DNA of 64,000 nucleotides, from the NCBI RefSeq assembly GCF_004216905.1, contig NZ_SGXJ01000003.1, positions 310,001 to 374,000 of the forward strand, written 5' to 3'. The notes beneath the pieces were generated by a model. The model saw only the letters and a list, made by a program, of their open reading frames with translations. It ran no database searches and had not been told where the DNA came from. Positions within the stretch are counted from its first letter, which is position 1. Every line of letters begins with the position of its first letter. The translations under genes and the position numbers were made by a program. The DNA comes from Kribbella sp. VKM Ac-2569 (GTDB lineage Bacteria; Actinomycetota; Actinomycetes; Propionibacteriales; Kribbellaceae). Below, in pieces: positions 35,444 through 42,986 of the stretch.

Positions 35444-35591
35444 CTTGCCAGGCCTGGTCCGGTGTGAGTGTGAGCCCGGGTGCCGGGAGGTTGGTACAAG
35501 TACTGGTGTCTGCCGTGGCTCGGGCGACGATCAGTCATCCGGCGAGTACCTTCCACTGCGTTCGTAGCGGAGAGGTTCGGAGGGCCGCCAG

Positions 35592-36497
35592 GTGGCAACT
35601 GACAACCGCGGCAGCATGCGATGGCGTAAACGATTGACCGAATTCTCGGCACGAACGGGTGGGGGGATCGTCGCCACGGTGCAGAGCGCGTGGCGGCATC
35701 GGGTGCTCGGGATGGCCGCGGAGATCGCGTTCTGGATGCTTCTGTCGCTTCCCCCGCTGGCCCTGTGCATGCTCGGTCTGGTCGGCTACCTGGGCAGTGC
35801 TTTCGGCGCGGATTTCGGTACGGAGATAGGACCGCGACTCATCCACATCGCATCGCAAGCTCTGACCCCTACGACTGTGAACAGTCTGGTCCGGCCCCTT
35901 GTCGACGACGTCCTCACCAAGGGCCGCGCTGACGTCGCATCGGTCGGCTTCTTCCTTGCTCTCTGGGCCGGCTCGACCGCGACTGCGAGCTATGTGAACG
36001 CCGTCGCCATCGCCTATGGGCAGCGCAGTGACCGCGGCGCCGCGCACAGCCGGATCCTCGCCCTCGGCATGTACTTGGCCGGTGTACTCATCGGAGTCGT
36101 CCTGCTGCCGTTGCTGATCGTGGGTCCGCAAACCCTGCTCCGGCTCATGTCGCCCACCGGACACGACCTGGCTCAGACACTTCTCCGGCTCACGTACTGG
36201 CCCAGCCTGCTGATTCTGTCCGTGCTCGCTCTGGTCACGTTCTACCACTTCGCCGTACCGCTCCGCTCCAGATGGCGCGAGCACTTGCCGGGCGCCGCCA
36301 TCGCCACCGTCATCTGGCTCGCCGGCGCGGCCGCCGTCCGGGTCTACCTGCGCTACGCCTTCGACACCGTCAACATCTACGGTCCGATCAGCGCTCCGAT
36401 CGCCGCGCTGCTTTTCTTCTACCTCACCGCGCTCGCCGTCCTGCTCGGCGCCGAGGCGAATGCCCAGACCCAGTCCCGCCGCCCGTCGCGGACGTGA
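35592..36497 (+). CDS. YihY/BrkB family membrane protein
   Basis: The GTG at 35592 follows GGAGGG. The 301-residue protein has six hydrophobic helices typical of the YihY/virulence factor BrkB family, with the opening helix MAAEIAFWMLLSLPPLALCMLGLVGYLG. The ALWAGSTATASYVNAVAIAYG segment and a late YGPISAPIAALLFFYLTALAVLLGAEANA helix are also family blocks. The biochemical role is unknown (it is not the ribonuclease BN once assumed). A small basic protein gene follows 62 bp downstream. Confidence 0.85.
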   Translation: MATDNRGSMRWRKRLTEFSARTGGGIVATVQSAWRHRVLGMAAEIAFWMLLSLPPLALCMLGLVGYLGSAFGADFGTEIGPRLIHIASQALTPTTVNSLVRPLVDDVLTKGRADVASVGFFLALWAGSTATASYVNAVAIAYGQRSDRGAAHSRILALGMYLAGVLIGVVLLPLLIVGPQTLLRLMSPTGHDLAQTLLRLTYWPSLLILSVLALVTFYHFAVPLRSRWREHLPGAAIATVIWLAGAAAVRVYLRYAFDTVNIYGPISAPIAALLFFYLTALAVLLGAEANAQTQSRRPSRT

Positions 36498-36559
36498 CGT
36501 ACCGCCGAATCACGGCGCACACTGGCAGTGAGCCCTTCGGCGCGAGGAGGGGACTGACC

Positions 36560-36721
36560 ATGCACCGACGACACTTCAGACGTCTCCACCGGAACCCAGC
36601 CGGCACGCCGACGCAGCCCGCCTCCGTGCCGCTCCGAGAGGGCATGTCGATCGAGACCCGCATGAACGAGATGCTGATCATCGCCCGCGATCGAGCTTGG
36701 CGTCGAGGCCGTCGTCCGTAG
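36560..36721 (+). CDS. Small basic protein, 53 residues
   Basis: A GAGGAGGGG ribosome site lies about 5 nt before the ATG at 36560. The product is very Arg/His-rich (MHRRHFRRLHRNP start, DRAWRRGRRP end) with a central IETRMNEMLIIARDRAW helix. It follows the YihY gene on the same strand. It matches no family I know; the strong ribosome site is the main evidence that it is real. Confidence 0.45.
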   Translation: MHRRHFRRLHRNPAGTPTQPASVPLREGMSIETRMNEMLIIARDRAWRRGRRP

Positions 36722-36748
36722 TCACCTGATCGAGTTGGAGGTCGGGGG

Positions 36749-37423
36749 ATGAACTGGCGGTTGGTGCCCGACGACCGGGCACTCGCGGTGCTCTACCAGC
36801 GTGCCGAGAATCTGCTTCAGGGCCTGTCGCGTGCCGAGCGCACAGGCGGGCGGGTCTTGCCCGCGGTACTGACCCAAGGCAATGCGCTGGCCGCGTTGCA
36901 ACGGACAGGTACGGTACTGCGGGACGCCGTCGACGCGTTCGGCGTACCGCCGGTCGGGCCGGGTCGCAGCATCCGGCCTCGCCTGTTCGCGGAGGGGCGG
37001 GAGCGGATGCCGCTGCGCGTGGTATGGATTTCGGAGGCTGACACCGAGAGTCTCGCGGCAGCCCTGCGAGCCCTGAACATTGCATTGACGCCGCTCGACC
37101 GGGCAGCTGTGGACGACCCGGCGCAACGCCGCTTGCTGGACGCAGTGGCCGAACTCGTGGACGAATTCGACCCGGACACGCAACTCTGGAGCGGCGCGCG
37201 ACGCCCACTCGATCGCAAAGAACTCCTTCAGCCGCTCGCTCGGCTTGTCGCCCTCCTCGCCTGGCCCGGCGATGACGACGCCACCGTGTTGCTAGCAGTC
37301 CGGCAAGCAAATCCCGACGTCGACTTGGAGTTGACCGACCGCCAGAGCGCGGCGTACGACCGAGTCATGGAACGGATCAACGCACTGCTGACCGGCGGCG
37401 ACGTACACGACATCCTGTTCTGA
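36749..37423 (+). CDS. Conserved-looking soluble protein, function unknown
   Basis: The 224-residue product starts with MNWRLVPDDRALAVLYQRAENLLQGL and is predicted mostly helical, with no signal peptide, membrane helix or metal motif. A middle strand-like piece (MPLRVVWISEADTESLAAAL) and an acidic, helical C-terminus (LTDRQSAAYDRVMERINALL) are the only clear elements. GGAGG about 6-11 nt upstream supports the start. It is 28 bp after the small basic gene and may share its transcript. I do not recognise the family. Confidence 0.6.
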   Translation: MNWRLVPDDRALAVLYQRAENLLQGLSRAERTGGRVLPAVLTQGNALAALQRTGTVLRDAVDAFGVPPVGPGRSIRPRLFAEGRERMPLRVVWISEADTESLAAALRALNIALTPLDRAAVDDPAQRRLLDAVAELVDEFDPDTQLWSGARRPLDRKELLQPLARLVALLAWPGDDDATVLLAVRQANPDVDLELTDRQSAAYDRVMERINALLTGGDVHDILF

Positions 37424-37433
37424 CCGCGCGTGC

Positions 37434-37685
37434 TCACCGTTGGGCGCCTCTACGACGGATCAGCCCGATCGCCCCGGTCGCCAGGAGCGCTCGGCCGTTC
37501 TTGAACAGCCAGAGCCCCAGGACCAGCGCGGCTGCCGTCGCGGCGCCGGCAAAGAAGACGCCCGCAACAGTGCCGCCGAGGCCGGTGCCGAAGACCTCCA
37601 GGGTTGCGTCGTCGGCGGACGATGCTGCCACGCCGAACCCGAGCCCTACGGCGAGGGCAACGAGGATGAGTCCGAGCACAATCAT
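37434..37685 (-). CDS. Small two-helix membrane protein
   Basis: The 83-residue protein has two hydrophobic helices (MIVLGLILVALAVGLGFGVA at the N-terminus and AGVFFAGAATAAALVLGLWLF in the middle), then a basic tail GLIRRRGAQR. The Gly/Ala-rich sequence resembles small actinobacterial envelope proteins of unknown role. The start codon follows a GGAGGCGGT site. It lies 34 bp downstream of the Hsp20 gene on the same strand, so it may be part of that stress operon. Confidence 0.65.
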   Translation of the reverse strand: MIVLGLILVALAVGLGFGVAASSADDATLEVFGTGLGGTVAGVFFAGAATAAALVLGLWLFKNGRALLATGAIGLIRRRGAQR

Positions 37686-37719
37686 GGCTACCGCCTCCTG
37701 GCATCGATGCTGCTCCCGC

Positions 37720-38310
37720 TCACACGGCGCTGGGTGGGTCGGTGGGTGCGTCCCCTTCCGTTGGCTTGGTCGTATCTGTCGATGACGGCGCTGGTGGGGC
37801 GTCGCTGATCGAATCCTTGATGTCGATGCGGCGGCCTTCGGCGGCTTGGGCCTTGGGCGCGTGGATGGTGAGGACTCCGTTGGTCAATGTGGCTTCGATC
37901 GTCTCGCCGTCGACGGCGCCGGGCAGGGTGATGGTGTGGTCGAACGGACCGGTACGGCGGGCCTGCTGGTGCAGGATGCCGATCCGTTCCCGGTCTTTGA
38001 CCTCGCCGTGCAGCGTGAGTTGGCGGTCGTTCCACTCGAGGACGAGGGTGTCGCGGGGTACGCCAGGCAGGTCGATCTCGACGAGGTAGGCGTCGTCGGT
38101 CTCCTCGATGTCGACCGGGGATCGCCACGAGCGCAGGTCGACGTCGTCGGCGAGGTTGCGCATCATCTGGTTCATCCGCCGGTAGATGTCTTCGAGGTGG
38201 GCGAACGGTTCGCTCGGCAGCCAGCGCCTAGGACCCAGCTGGTCCCGTTGGCCGTCCTGGCCGCTGCCGGGTCGGACTGGGTGCAGTGGTCGCTCCATGG
38301 TTGATGTCAC
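37720..38310 (-). CDS. Hsp20/alpha-crystallin small heat-shock protein
   Basis: The 196-residue protein has a central alpha-crystallin domain (about 65-155) with the expected strands VDIEETDDAYLVEIDLPGVPRDTLVLEW, the ERIGILHQQARRTGPFDHTITLPGAVDGETIEATLTNGVLTI core and APKAQAAEGRRIDIK. An N-terminal Pro/Arg-rich arm and a Ser/Thr/Pro-rich tail of about 30 residues flank it. It acts as an ATP-independent holdase. Its start overlaps the stop of a 97-residue gene by 4 bp (38307-38310), so the two are co-translated; no HspR-type CTTGAGT repeat is seen upstream. Confidence 0.9.
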   Translation of the reverse strand: MTSTMERPLHPVRPGSGQDGQRDQLGPRRWLPSEPFAHLEDIYRRMNQMMRNLADDVDLRSWRSPVDIEETDDAYLVEIDLPGVPRDTLVLEWNDRQLTLHGEVKDRERIGILHQQARRTGPFDHTITLPGAVDGETIEATLTNGVLTIHAPKAQAAEGRRIDIKDSISDAPPAPSSTDTTKPTEGDAPTDPPSAV

Positions 38311-38600
38311 CTCTTCGGCTGGTATTCGGAGCCGTCCGTTCCGGACGCGAGACCTGCCCGGGCCGTCGGCCGATCGGGAAGGTCATGAGCTTGTGGTGAG
38401 GGGTGTTGTGGTCTGCGGACCCGGACGGCAGGGATCCAGACCATGCGCCCGCAGTAGGTGATCAGGACTTGCGGTCCGCGGCGGCCGTCGCGAATGGCGT
38501 GCGCCTTGGCGGTCAGCCACCGGCCGCCGACCAGGACCTGTACCGGCGCCGGAGCGGCCGGTGCGACCTGACGCCTGGTGGGTCGGATGTTGTTCGCCAC
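38307..38600 (-). CDS. Small protein co-encoded with Hsp20
   Basis: The 97-residue protein has an N-terminal PTRRQVAPAAPAPVQVLVGGRWLTAKAHAIRDGRRGPQVLITYCGRMVWIPAVRVRRP core, which looks like a small beta-barrel, and a Pro-rich, probably unfolded tail. The start has a GAAAGAGG site. Its stop overlaps the Hsp20 start, a tight coupling that suggests a related role in stress response or an RNA/protein-binding partner. A perfect 11-bp palindrome, CAGGGACCCTG (38627-38637), lies 27 bp upstream and could be part of the operon's promoter. Confidence 0.65.
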   Translation of the reverse strand: MANNIRPTRRQVAPAAPAPVQVLVGGRWLTAKAHAIRDGRRGPQVLITYCGRMVWIPAVRVRRPQHPSPQAHDLPDRPTARAGLASGTDGSEYQPKR

Positions 38601-38699
38601 CGCGACACCTCTTTCGCCGTGGGAGTCAGGGACCCTGTGGAGGCCGTGGTCCTCGAATCAGCGATACCACCGCGGCTGACCCAACGATCATGGGCCTGC

Positions 38700-39062
38700 T
38701 CAGTGACGCCGCTGTCGGTGGTGGACGAGGCGGCGCAGCTGAGTTACCCGCGCGGTGCCGATCACCATGGCGACGATGCCGACGCCGACGCCGGCGATCA
38801 GCAGGGCCAGCGCCAGCGGAACGGACCCGTTCATCCACAGGAAGCTGACCTCGACGCGTCGGGTGTTTTGCAACATGAACACGATGAGCACCACGAGCGT
38901 GAGCGCGGCGGCGCAGACCCCGACCCAGGTGGCACCCGTGCGAGTGCGGGGCACCGCATCCGGTGCTGCTGGCTCGGTCGAGGTTGCGGGCGTAGGAACG
39001 CTCTCGAGTGGCGGATCCGCCAGGGTCTTCTGTGATTTCCGGGTGCGGTGCAAGACGGACAT
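38700..39062 (-). CDS. LapA (DUF1049) family membrane protein
   Basis: The ATG at 39062 follows AAGGA and gives 120 residues. A Pro/Thr-rich N-terminal part precedes two hydrophobic helices typical of LapA-domain proteins (GVCAAALTLVVLIVFMLQNTRRVEVSFLWMNGSVPLALALLIAGVGVGIVAMVIG), with the NTRRVEVSFL turn between them and a basic end. LapA proteins take part in envelope or lipopolysaccharide-type assembly in Gram-negatives; the role in actinobacteria is unknown. The gene is 99 bp upstream of the Hsp20 unit on the same strand. Confidence 0.82.
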   Translation of the reverse strand: MSVLHRTRKSQKTLADPPLESVPTPATSTEPAAPDAVPRTRTGATWVGVCAAALTLVVLIVFMLQNTRRVEVSFLWMNGSVPLALALLIAGVGVGIVAMVIGTARVTQLRRLVHHRQRRH

Positions 39063-39315
39063 GGCGTCTTCCTTGCGGAGAGCCGGTGTGGCTGGCACCT
39101 CAGGAGTGGAGTGTCGTCGTTCCGGACATCACTATTTTACTCTGGTTCAGAGAACATGCATTCATGCAATTCGGTCGCCGCTGTGAGTTCAGCCTGGGCG
39201 CGACGACCTGGATCGTCTGAGGTGTTTCGGCGAATGCTGCAGTGGAGGCTGGTCTGGACCTAGTGGCAAGGATGCGAATCAGGGGAGTCCGGGGGTGTGC
39301 ATCGGCGTGCAACAT
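39063..39315. other. Promoter-bearing AT-rich region upstream of lapA
   Basis: No gene is supported. The most AT-rich part (39130-39175) holds two small perfect palindromes: CTCTG-GTT-CAGAG (39141-39153) and TGCAT-TC-ATGCA (39158-39169). The first shares its arms with the MarR-region palindrome at 55493-55505. They lie about 80-110 bp upstream of the lapA start and are likely regulatory. Confidence 0.4.
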
Positions 39316-39423
39316 CTAGTTCGTCGGGATCCACACCCGCATGGCGTGTGCGCCGCGGTTCGCCCAGGCGTAGTAGGGGATGAGTGTGATTGCTACGAGT
39401 CTCCCATCGATGCGGACCCGGCA
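39316..39423 (-). pseudogene. C-terminal scrap of a GH127 glycoside hydrolase gene
   Basis: About 35 codons ending at the TAG (39316-39318) read VRIDGRLVAITLIPYYAWANRG, then AMRVWIP, the conserved C-terminus of GH127 (DUF1680, beta-L-arabinofuranosidase-type) proteins. All of the catalytic domain is missing and nothing upstream continues it. It is a deletion remnant. Confidence 0.65.
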
Positions 39424-39500
39424 GCCCACTCCGGTACCCGTAGCGCCAGCTCGACCTCGTGATCTGCAACCCGGAACAGTCGTTGCGCATAACGGAAACG

Positions 39501-39525
39501 CCTTGCACACAAGAAGTGTGCAAGG
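39501..39525. terminator. Perfect 10-bp stem hairpin
   Basis: CCTTGCACAC, loop AAGAA, GTGTGCAAGG: a perfect 10-bp stem. It is followed by ttctcgttt on the plus side and by gtttccgtt on the minus side, so it lacks a clean U-tract; a bidirectional terminator, a LacI-type operator or a relic are all possible. It lies between the GH127 scrap and the STAS-ATPase gene. Confidence 0.45.
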
Positions 39526-39787
39526 CTCGGGGTTCTCGTTTGAGCAGGAATTTGTCGGCGCCTGCCTGGGACCTTGTGGGAGGAGGTGAAACGCCCGCCG
39601 GGAGCCGCCGCACTGCTGCGTGGCCGCAAGCGGATGGCTGGTGGATTGGCGTCGGCGGGCAGATGATGAGCCCCTGCCACTAGACGGCCTACTCACCCAC
39701 TCGCCTGCATGCGCTCGAGTGAGTGCGGGTACCGGATGGCCATCAATCGCGCGGCTGGTTGGGTCGCGCGGAACGAGGCAGTGGCGC

Positions 39788-40579
39788 ATGCCCGCACACC
39801 TAGCACTGCATATCGGCGTGGACGTCGGCGACGAAGCCACCATCGTGACTCCGGTGGGGGTGTTCGCTGTCAGTACGGCGGGGAAGCTGCGCACAGTGCT
39901 CCTGCGGTGCATCGCGCAGCAGCCGGCCGCGGTGATTGTGGACCTGAGCATGATGTGCGTCCTCGCGCCGGCGAACCTGAGCATGTTCGCGGTGGTTGCG
40001 CGGCGTAGGGCTGATCTGACCGGTGTGCGGTTGCTGCTCGTTGCCGGTCCGCCGACCGAGCACCGGAGTCTGGAGACACGGTCGATCGCGCACTTCGTCG
40101 GTGTCTACCCGACGTTGGACGCGGCGCTGGCATCGGTACGCCGTCCATCCCTGTGCCAGCTCGTTCGCCGAACGGTACGGCGAGGAGTGCGCGACCTGGA
40201 ATCGGTCCGGAGTTTCGTCGGCGACGCCTGTGCGGAATGGGCCTGTGAGTCGATCGCGGACGATGCGCGGCTGATCACCCATGAGCTGGTGAGCAACGTG
40301 CTGCGTCACGCGCATACGGATGCCGACGTGAGACTTCACTTGCGTCGGCGTACGCTCCTGATCGCCGTCAGCGATGGGGATCCGCGCCCGCCGAAGCTGG
40401 TGCCTCTCGATCAGGCGTCGGAACCGCGCACAGACGGATACGGTCTGGTGATCGTCGATGCGCTGGCCCGACACTGGGGAACCGCGCCAATCGCCGACGG
40501 CAAGCTGGTATGGGCCGCACTCGACGCACCGGCCTCGAAAGCGTCGCTCGCCGCCGCAGCCTGGCGAGCAGGGCTGTAG
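39788..40579 (+). CDS. STAS plus HATPase protein (anti-sigma regulatory type)
   Basis: The 263-residue protein joins an N-terminal STAS domain (about 1-110; VDVGDEATIVTPVGVFAVSTAGKLRTVLL, then PAAVIVDLSMMCVLAPANLSMFAVV) to a C-terminal GHKL ATPase domain of the RsbW type (about 135-250). The latter has DDARLITHELVSNVLRHAHTDADVRL (N-box), VSDGDPRPP (G1-like) and TDGYGLVIVDALARHWG (G2-like). Such domain pairs act in partner-switching control of sigma factors; having both in one chain is less common. No sigma factor gene is nearby. The start at 39788 follows GAGGCAG. Confidence 0.82.
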   Translation: MPAHLALHIGVDVGDEATIVTPVGVFAVSTAGKLRTVLLRCIAQQPAAVIVDLSMMCVLAPANLSMFAVVARRRADLTGVRLLLVAGPPTEHRSLETRSIAHFVGVYPTLDAALASVRRPSLCQLVRRTVRRGVRDLESVRSFVGDACAEWACESIADDARLITHELVSNVLRHAHTDADVRLHLRRRTLLIAVSDGDPRPPKLVPLDQASEPRTDGYGLVIVDALARHWGTAPIADGKLVWAALDAPASKASLAAAAWRAGL

Positions 40580-40640
40580 TCCAGGTGACAACGAGCGGAG
40601 CCATCACGATGGTCCGCGAGCGCGTCTGACGGGACCCGGG

Positions 40641-41096
40641 TCAACCGCGCGGTGTTGTCGGTCTGGTGACAGGGACGACGGTGAGCAGGTCGTCGAGGCC
40701 GTTGAAATCATCTGGATTCGTCGTGAAGAGGGGGACGCCCTCGGCGATCGCGATCGCGGCGATCATCAGGTCGGCGACTCGACGCCGAGGTTTGCGGCCC
40801 GCGCTGACGACGGCGGCGCAGACTCTGCCGTAGATACGGGCGGCTTCCGCATCGAACGGGATGGGATCGAACTCGTTCTCGGCGCGTTGGAGGACGTCCA
40901 TCCGCCGGGCGCGCTCGGCGTGTTCGTCGTAGTCGTCCTGTTCGTCGTTGCCTCGGACTTCGTGGGGGCCCGCGGAGAGTTCTGCCAGCGTGATGGCGCT
41001 GATCGCGATCTCGGACGGCAGCTCGGCGGGATCGACCCACTTGCGCAAGATCATGATGTTCGTGTCCACGAGACCTTGCCGGTACTCAGCGGGCAT
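40641..41096 (-). CDS. PIN-domain toxin (VapC type)
   Basis: The 151-residue protein has the PIN nuclease acids in LVDTNIMIL (Asp near residue 11), ITLAELSAG, and RVADLMIAAIAIAEGVPLFTTNPDDF, which together bind the metal that cleaves RNA. The ATG at 41096 overlaps the antitoxin 3' end by 11 bp, and translation is coupled. VapC toxins usually cut tRNA or rRNA when the labile antitoxin is degraded. The toxin is slightly longer than typical (130-140), with an extra acidic stretch around EQDDYDEHAERARR. Confidence 0.88.
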   Translation of the reverse strand: MPAEYRQGLVDTNIMILRKWVDPAELPSEIAISAITLAELSAGPHEVRGNDEQDDYDEHAERARRMDVLQRAENEFDPIPFDAEAARIYGRVCAAVVSAGRKPRRRVADLMIAAIAIAEGVPLFTTNPDDFNGLDDLLTVVPVTRPTTPRG

Positions 41097-41355
41097 AGGG
41101 GTCGTCCAGTTGCTGGTCGGAGGTGGCGTCCTGGTCGGCGCGGAAGGCGTCGACCGAGATGTCGGGAGCCGTCCGGGACATGGCTGCGAACTCGGCGCGC
41201 GGGACGAAGCGTCGCCGGCGTCGCAGGGGGACCAGTTCGCCGATCCGGTGCCCATCCCGCGTGACGGTGAAGGACTGGCCGCCCTGGACGGCGTCCATGA
41301 TCTCTTTGGATCTGGTGCGCAGATCGCGCTGGGTGATCTCCGGCTGTCCGGTCAT
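41086..41355 (-). CDS. Phd/YefM-type antitoxin
   Basis: The 89-residue protein has the antitoxin fold opening with ITQRDLRTRSKEIMDAVQGGQSFTVTRDGHRIGELVPL, a DNA-binding dimer domain. A C-terminal part (AEFAAMSRTAPDISVDAFRADQD) should wrap the toxin. The ATG at 41355 is chosen; another in-frame ATG at 41382 lacks a ribosome site. A CGGTGGCAC/GTGCCACCG inverted repeat lies just upstream (about 41374-41396, sequence around the two ctcggtggcac segments) and is the likely autoregulatory operator. Confidence 0.87.
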   Translation of the reverse strand: MTGQPEITQRDLRTRSKEIMDAVQGGQSFTVTRDGHRIGELVPLRRRRRFVPRAEFAAMSRTAPDISVDAFRADQDATSDQQLDDPYAR

Positions 41356-41427
41356 GCCACCAGGATAGCTACTCGGTGGCACATCGTGCCACCGAGTAGC
41401 ACGCTCGAGAATCAGTGTGGAAGCGCG

Positions 41428-41955
41428 TCAGAGGTTGCCGCCCGCGGCGCGTGGGGCGGTGGGGTCGTCACTTTTGACGCCGACGTGTTCGCGGGCGAGG
41501 AAGTCTTCGAGGTGGAACAGGTCATCGCCGGCGCGCTTGGCGACATTCACCAGGGTGTTCATCTCGGCGACTTCCTCGACCTGCTCCTTGAGGAACCACT
41601 GCATGAACTGCTCACCGATGTAGTCGCTCTCGTCGCGCGCCGTGCGCGCGAGCGTCTCGATCTGCTTGGTGACCGTGATCTCCTGCGCCAGCGCGAGTTC
41701 GAGCGGCTCCAGTGCGGTCTTGAAGTCCGACTCGACCTCGCCGACCGACGGGATGTGCGGCCGGATGTCCTTGTCGAGCAGGTACTGGACCATCATCATC
41801 GCGTGGTTGCGCTCTTCCAGTGACTGCTTGTAGAAGTGCGCGGCCAGCTGCGGCAGGTCCTGGTCGTCGAACCAGACAGCGACTGCCACGTACTGCTGCG
41901 CGGCCGTGAATTCGTTACGGATCTGCTCCTGCAAAAGTCCTTCGTACGTGCCCAT
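41428..41955 (-). CDS. Ferritin
   Basis: The 175-residue four-helix protein has the ferroxidase residues in YEGLLQEQIRNEFTAAQQYVAVAVWF (Glu), KQSLEERNHAMMMVQYLL (Glu, Glu, His) and EQVEEVAEMNTL. It lacks the heme-binding Met pattern of bacterioferritin, so it is a classical ferritin (FtnA/BfrB-like). It stores iron in a 24-subunit shell in the cytoplasm. The tail GVKSDDPTAPRAAGGNL is disordered. It is monocistronic, facing a region with a universal stress remnant; no iron-box sequence is clear upstream. Confidence 0.93.
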   Translation of the reverse strand: MGTYEGLLQEQIRNEFTAAQQYVAVAVWFDDQDLPQLAAHFYKQSLEERNHAMMMVQYLLDKDIRPHIPSVGEVESDFKTALEPLELALAQEITVTKQIETLARTARDESDYIGEQFMQWFLKEQVEEVAEMNTLVNVAKRAGDDLFHLEDFLAREHVGVKSDDPTAPRAAGGNL

Positions 41956-41974
41956 TCCGTCAATCTAACGGCGC

Positions 41975-42184
41975 GTGCCCCCGATCGGTACCACACGCAG
42001 TCGGCCAGATATCTGCCAGCGGATGTATGCGGGCATGCGGGCGAGCTACGGGACGCTGCGGTATCCCGCCCGCGCCAACCATTCACGTGCACGGCCGAGT
42101 GAGCAGGTGTGCCTGGCGGCTCGTGACGCCGAACTTCTGGTCCTCGGCAGGCATGGGCACGGAGCGTTCCATGACGCTCTCTGA
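41975..42184 (+). pseudogene. Universal stress protein remnant
   Basis: The end of this frame, SEQVCLAARDAELLVLGRHGHGAFHDAL, matches the ATP-binding part of the UspA fold (usually DADLLVLGRHGHG), but the GSVS segment and last strand that should follow are cut off by a stop. Upstream codons do not give a full fold and a frameshift near 42090 is likely. The rest of 41956-42341 holds no other gene. Confidence 0.45.
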
Positions 42185-42341
42185 CTGGCGATCGCACTCG
42201 CTGGCTGTGCCCCACATCTCGCGAAGACCAAGGGGCGGCGTCGAAGACCGCCGCGGCACAGCTGTGACGAACACGGGTTTGCCGACGAGACTTGGTGTGA
42301 AGATGTCGGGCGCTCGGCGCTCGGCGTTCGGCGACGGAGAA

Positions 42342-42791
42342 ATGGGGATAGCGGTGGCGAACGTGGAGTTCACCGGCATTCATCATGTCAAGCTGCCGGT
42401 CAGCGATCTGGCCCGCAGCCGCGAATGGTACGAACGGGTCCTTGGCTACACCATCGAGCTGGAGTTTCCTGACGACGACGGCGTGGTACGCGGCGTCGGC
42501 GGGCGGCTGCCCGGTGCGGGCGTCCCGGTAGCCCTGCGGCAAAACGCGCAGGCTGCTGTCGGCAACGCTGGATTCGACCCGGTGAGTTTCGCGATTGCCG
42601 ACCGTACGGCGGCCGAGGCGTGGATCGCGCACTTCGACGGTCTCGGCGTACGACACTCCGGGATCAAGGGTGGCACCCGCGGCTGGGTGGTCGACGTCTA
42701 CGACCCAGACGGGCTGACCGTTCGCCTGTACAGCACAGGTGACGACGCCGAGGACCACACCAATCAGCCGGGCTACCCCCACGCGGTGTAG
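42342..42791 (+). CDS. VOC family (glyoxalase/dioxygenase fold) protein
   Basis: The 149-residue protein is one vicinal-oxygen-chelate domain: HHVKLPVSDLARSREWYERVLGYTIELEF at the start and GWVVDVYDPDGLTVRLYS at the end, with a possible metal His in GIHHVKLPV and Glu lacking near the end. The family includes glyoxalases, extradiol dioxygenases and resistance proteins; the role is unassigned. The ATG at 42342 and GTG at 42354 are both plausible starts. It ends 98 bp before the recombinase-tail repeat near the tRNA-Leu gene. Confidence 0.78.
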   Translation: MGIAVANVEFTGIHHVKLPVSDLARSREWYERVLGYTIELEFPDDDGVVRGVGGRLPGAGVPVALRQNAQAAVGNAGFDPVSFAIADRTAAEAWIAHFDGLGVRHSGIKGGTRGWVVDVYDPDGLTVRLYSTGDDAEDHTNQPGYPHAV

Positions 42792-42888
42792 CTCGATTGA
42801 CTGACTCCGGAGATGGCCTGGCCAATGGGTAATCGGTGCGCCGGAGGAAACGGCTGCTCTTGCCGGGCTGGACGTCTCGGAGCCGGAC

Positions 42889-42983
42889 GATCTGTACGGC
42901 GTCTTGGCCCTTGGAAGTCTCCTACAACTACAAAACGCGGGTGGCTGATGTCTCCATCAGGCCTGCCCGCGTTTGGTTAGCGT
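42889..42983 (+). repeat. Recombinase-tail/terminator repeat, copy 2, next to tRNA-Leu
   Basis: This 95-bp stretch is nearly identical to 15756-15850. It begins in gatctgtacggcg, includes the ctacaa-aaaacgcgggtgg block and ends in tggttagcg. An extra G (ccttggaag rather than ccttgaag) breaks the reading frame still open in copy 1, so copy 2 cannot encode the tail. Similarity stops 4 bp before the 3' end of the tRNA-Leu gene. Confidence 0.7.
42935..42972 (-). terminator. Rho-independent terminator of tRNA-Leu
   Basis: On the minus strand, arms ACGCGGG and CCCGCGT with an inner TGATG/CATCA stem are followed by TTTTG, 14 nt beyond the tRNA 3' end. It is the same structure as 15801-15839, with an inner C-G pair there replaced by T-A here. 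Confidence 0.75.
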
Positions 42984-42986
42984 GTG

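Noticed and set aside
38627-38637. CAGGGACCCTG palindrome as a DosR-type box
   Set aside because: It lacks the GGGAC-N-GTCCC form of DosR sites and is short; kept only as a remark in the Hsp20-partner entry.
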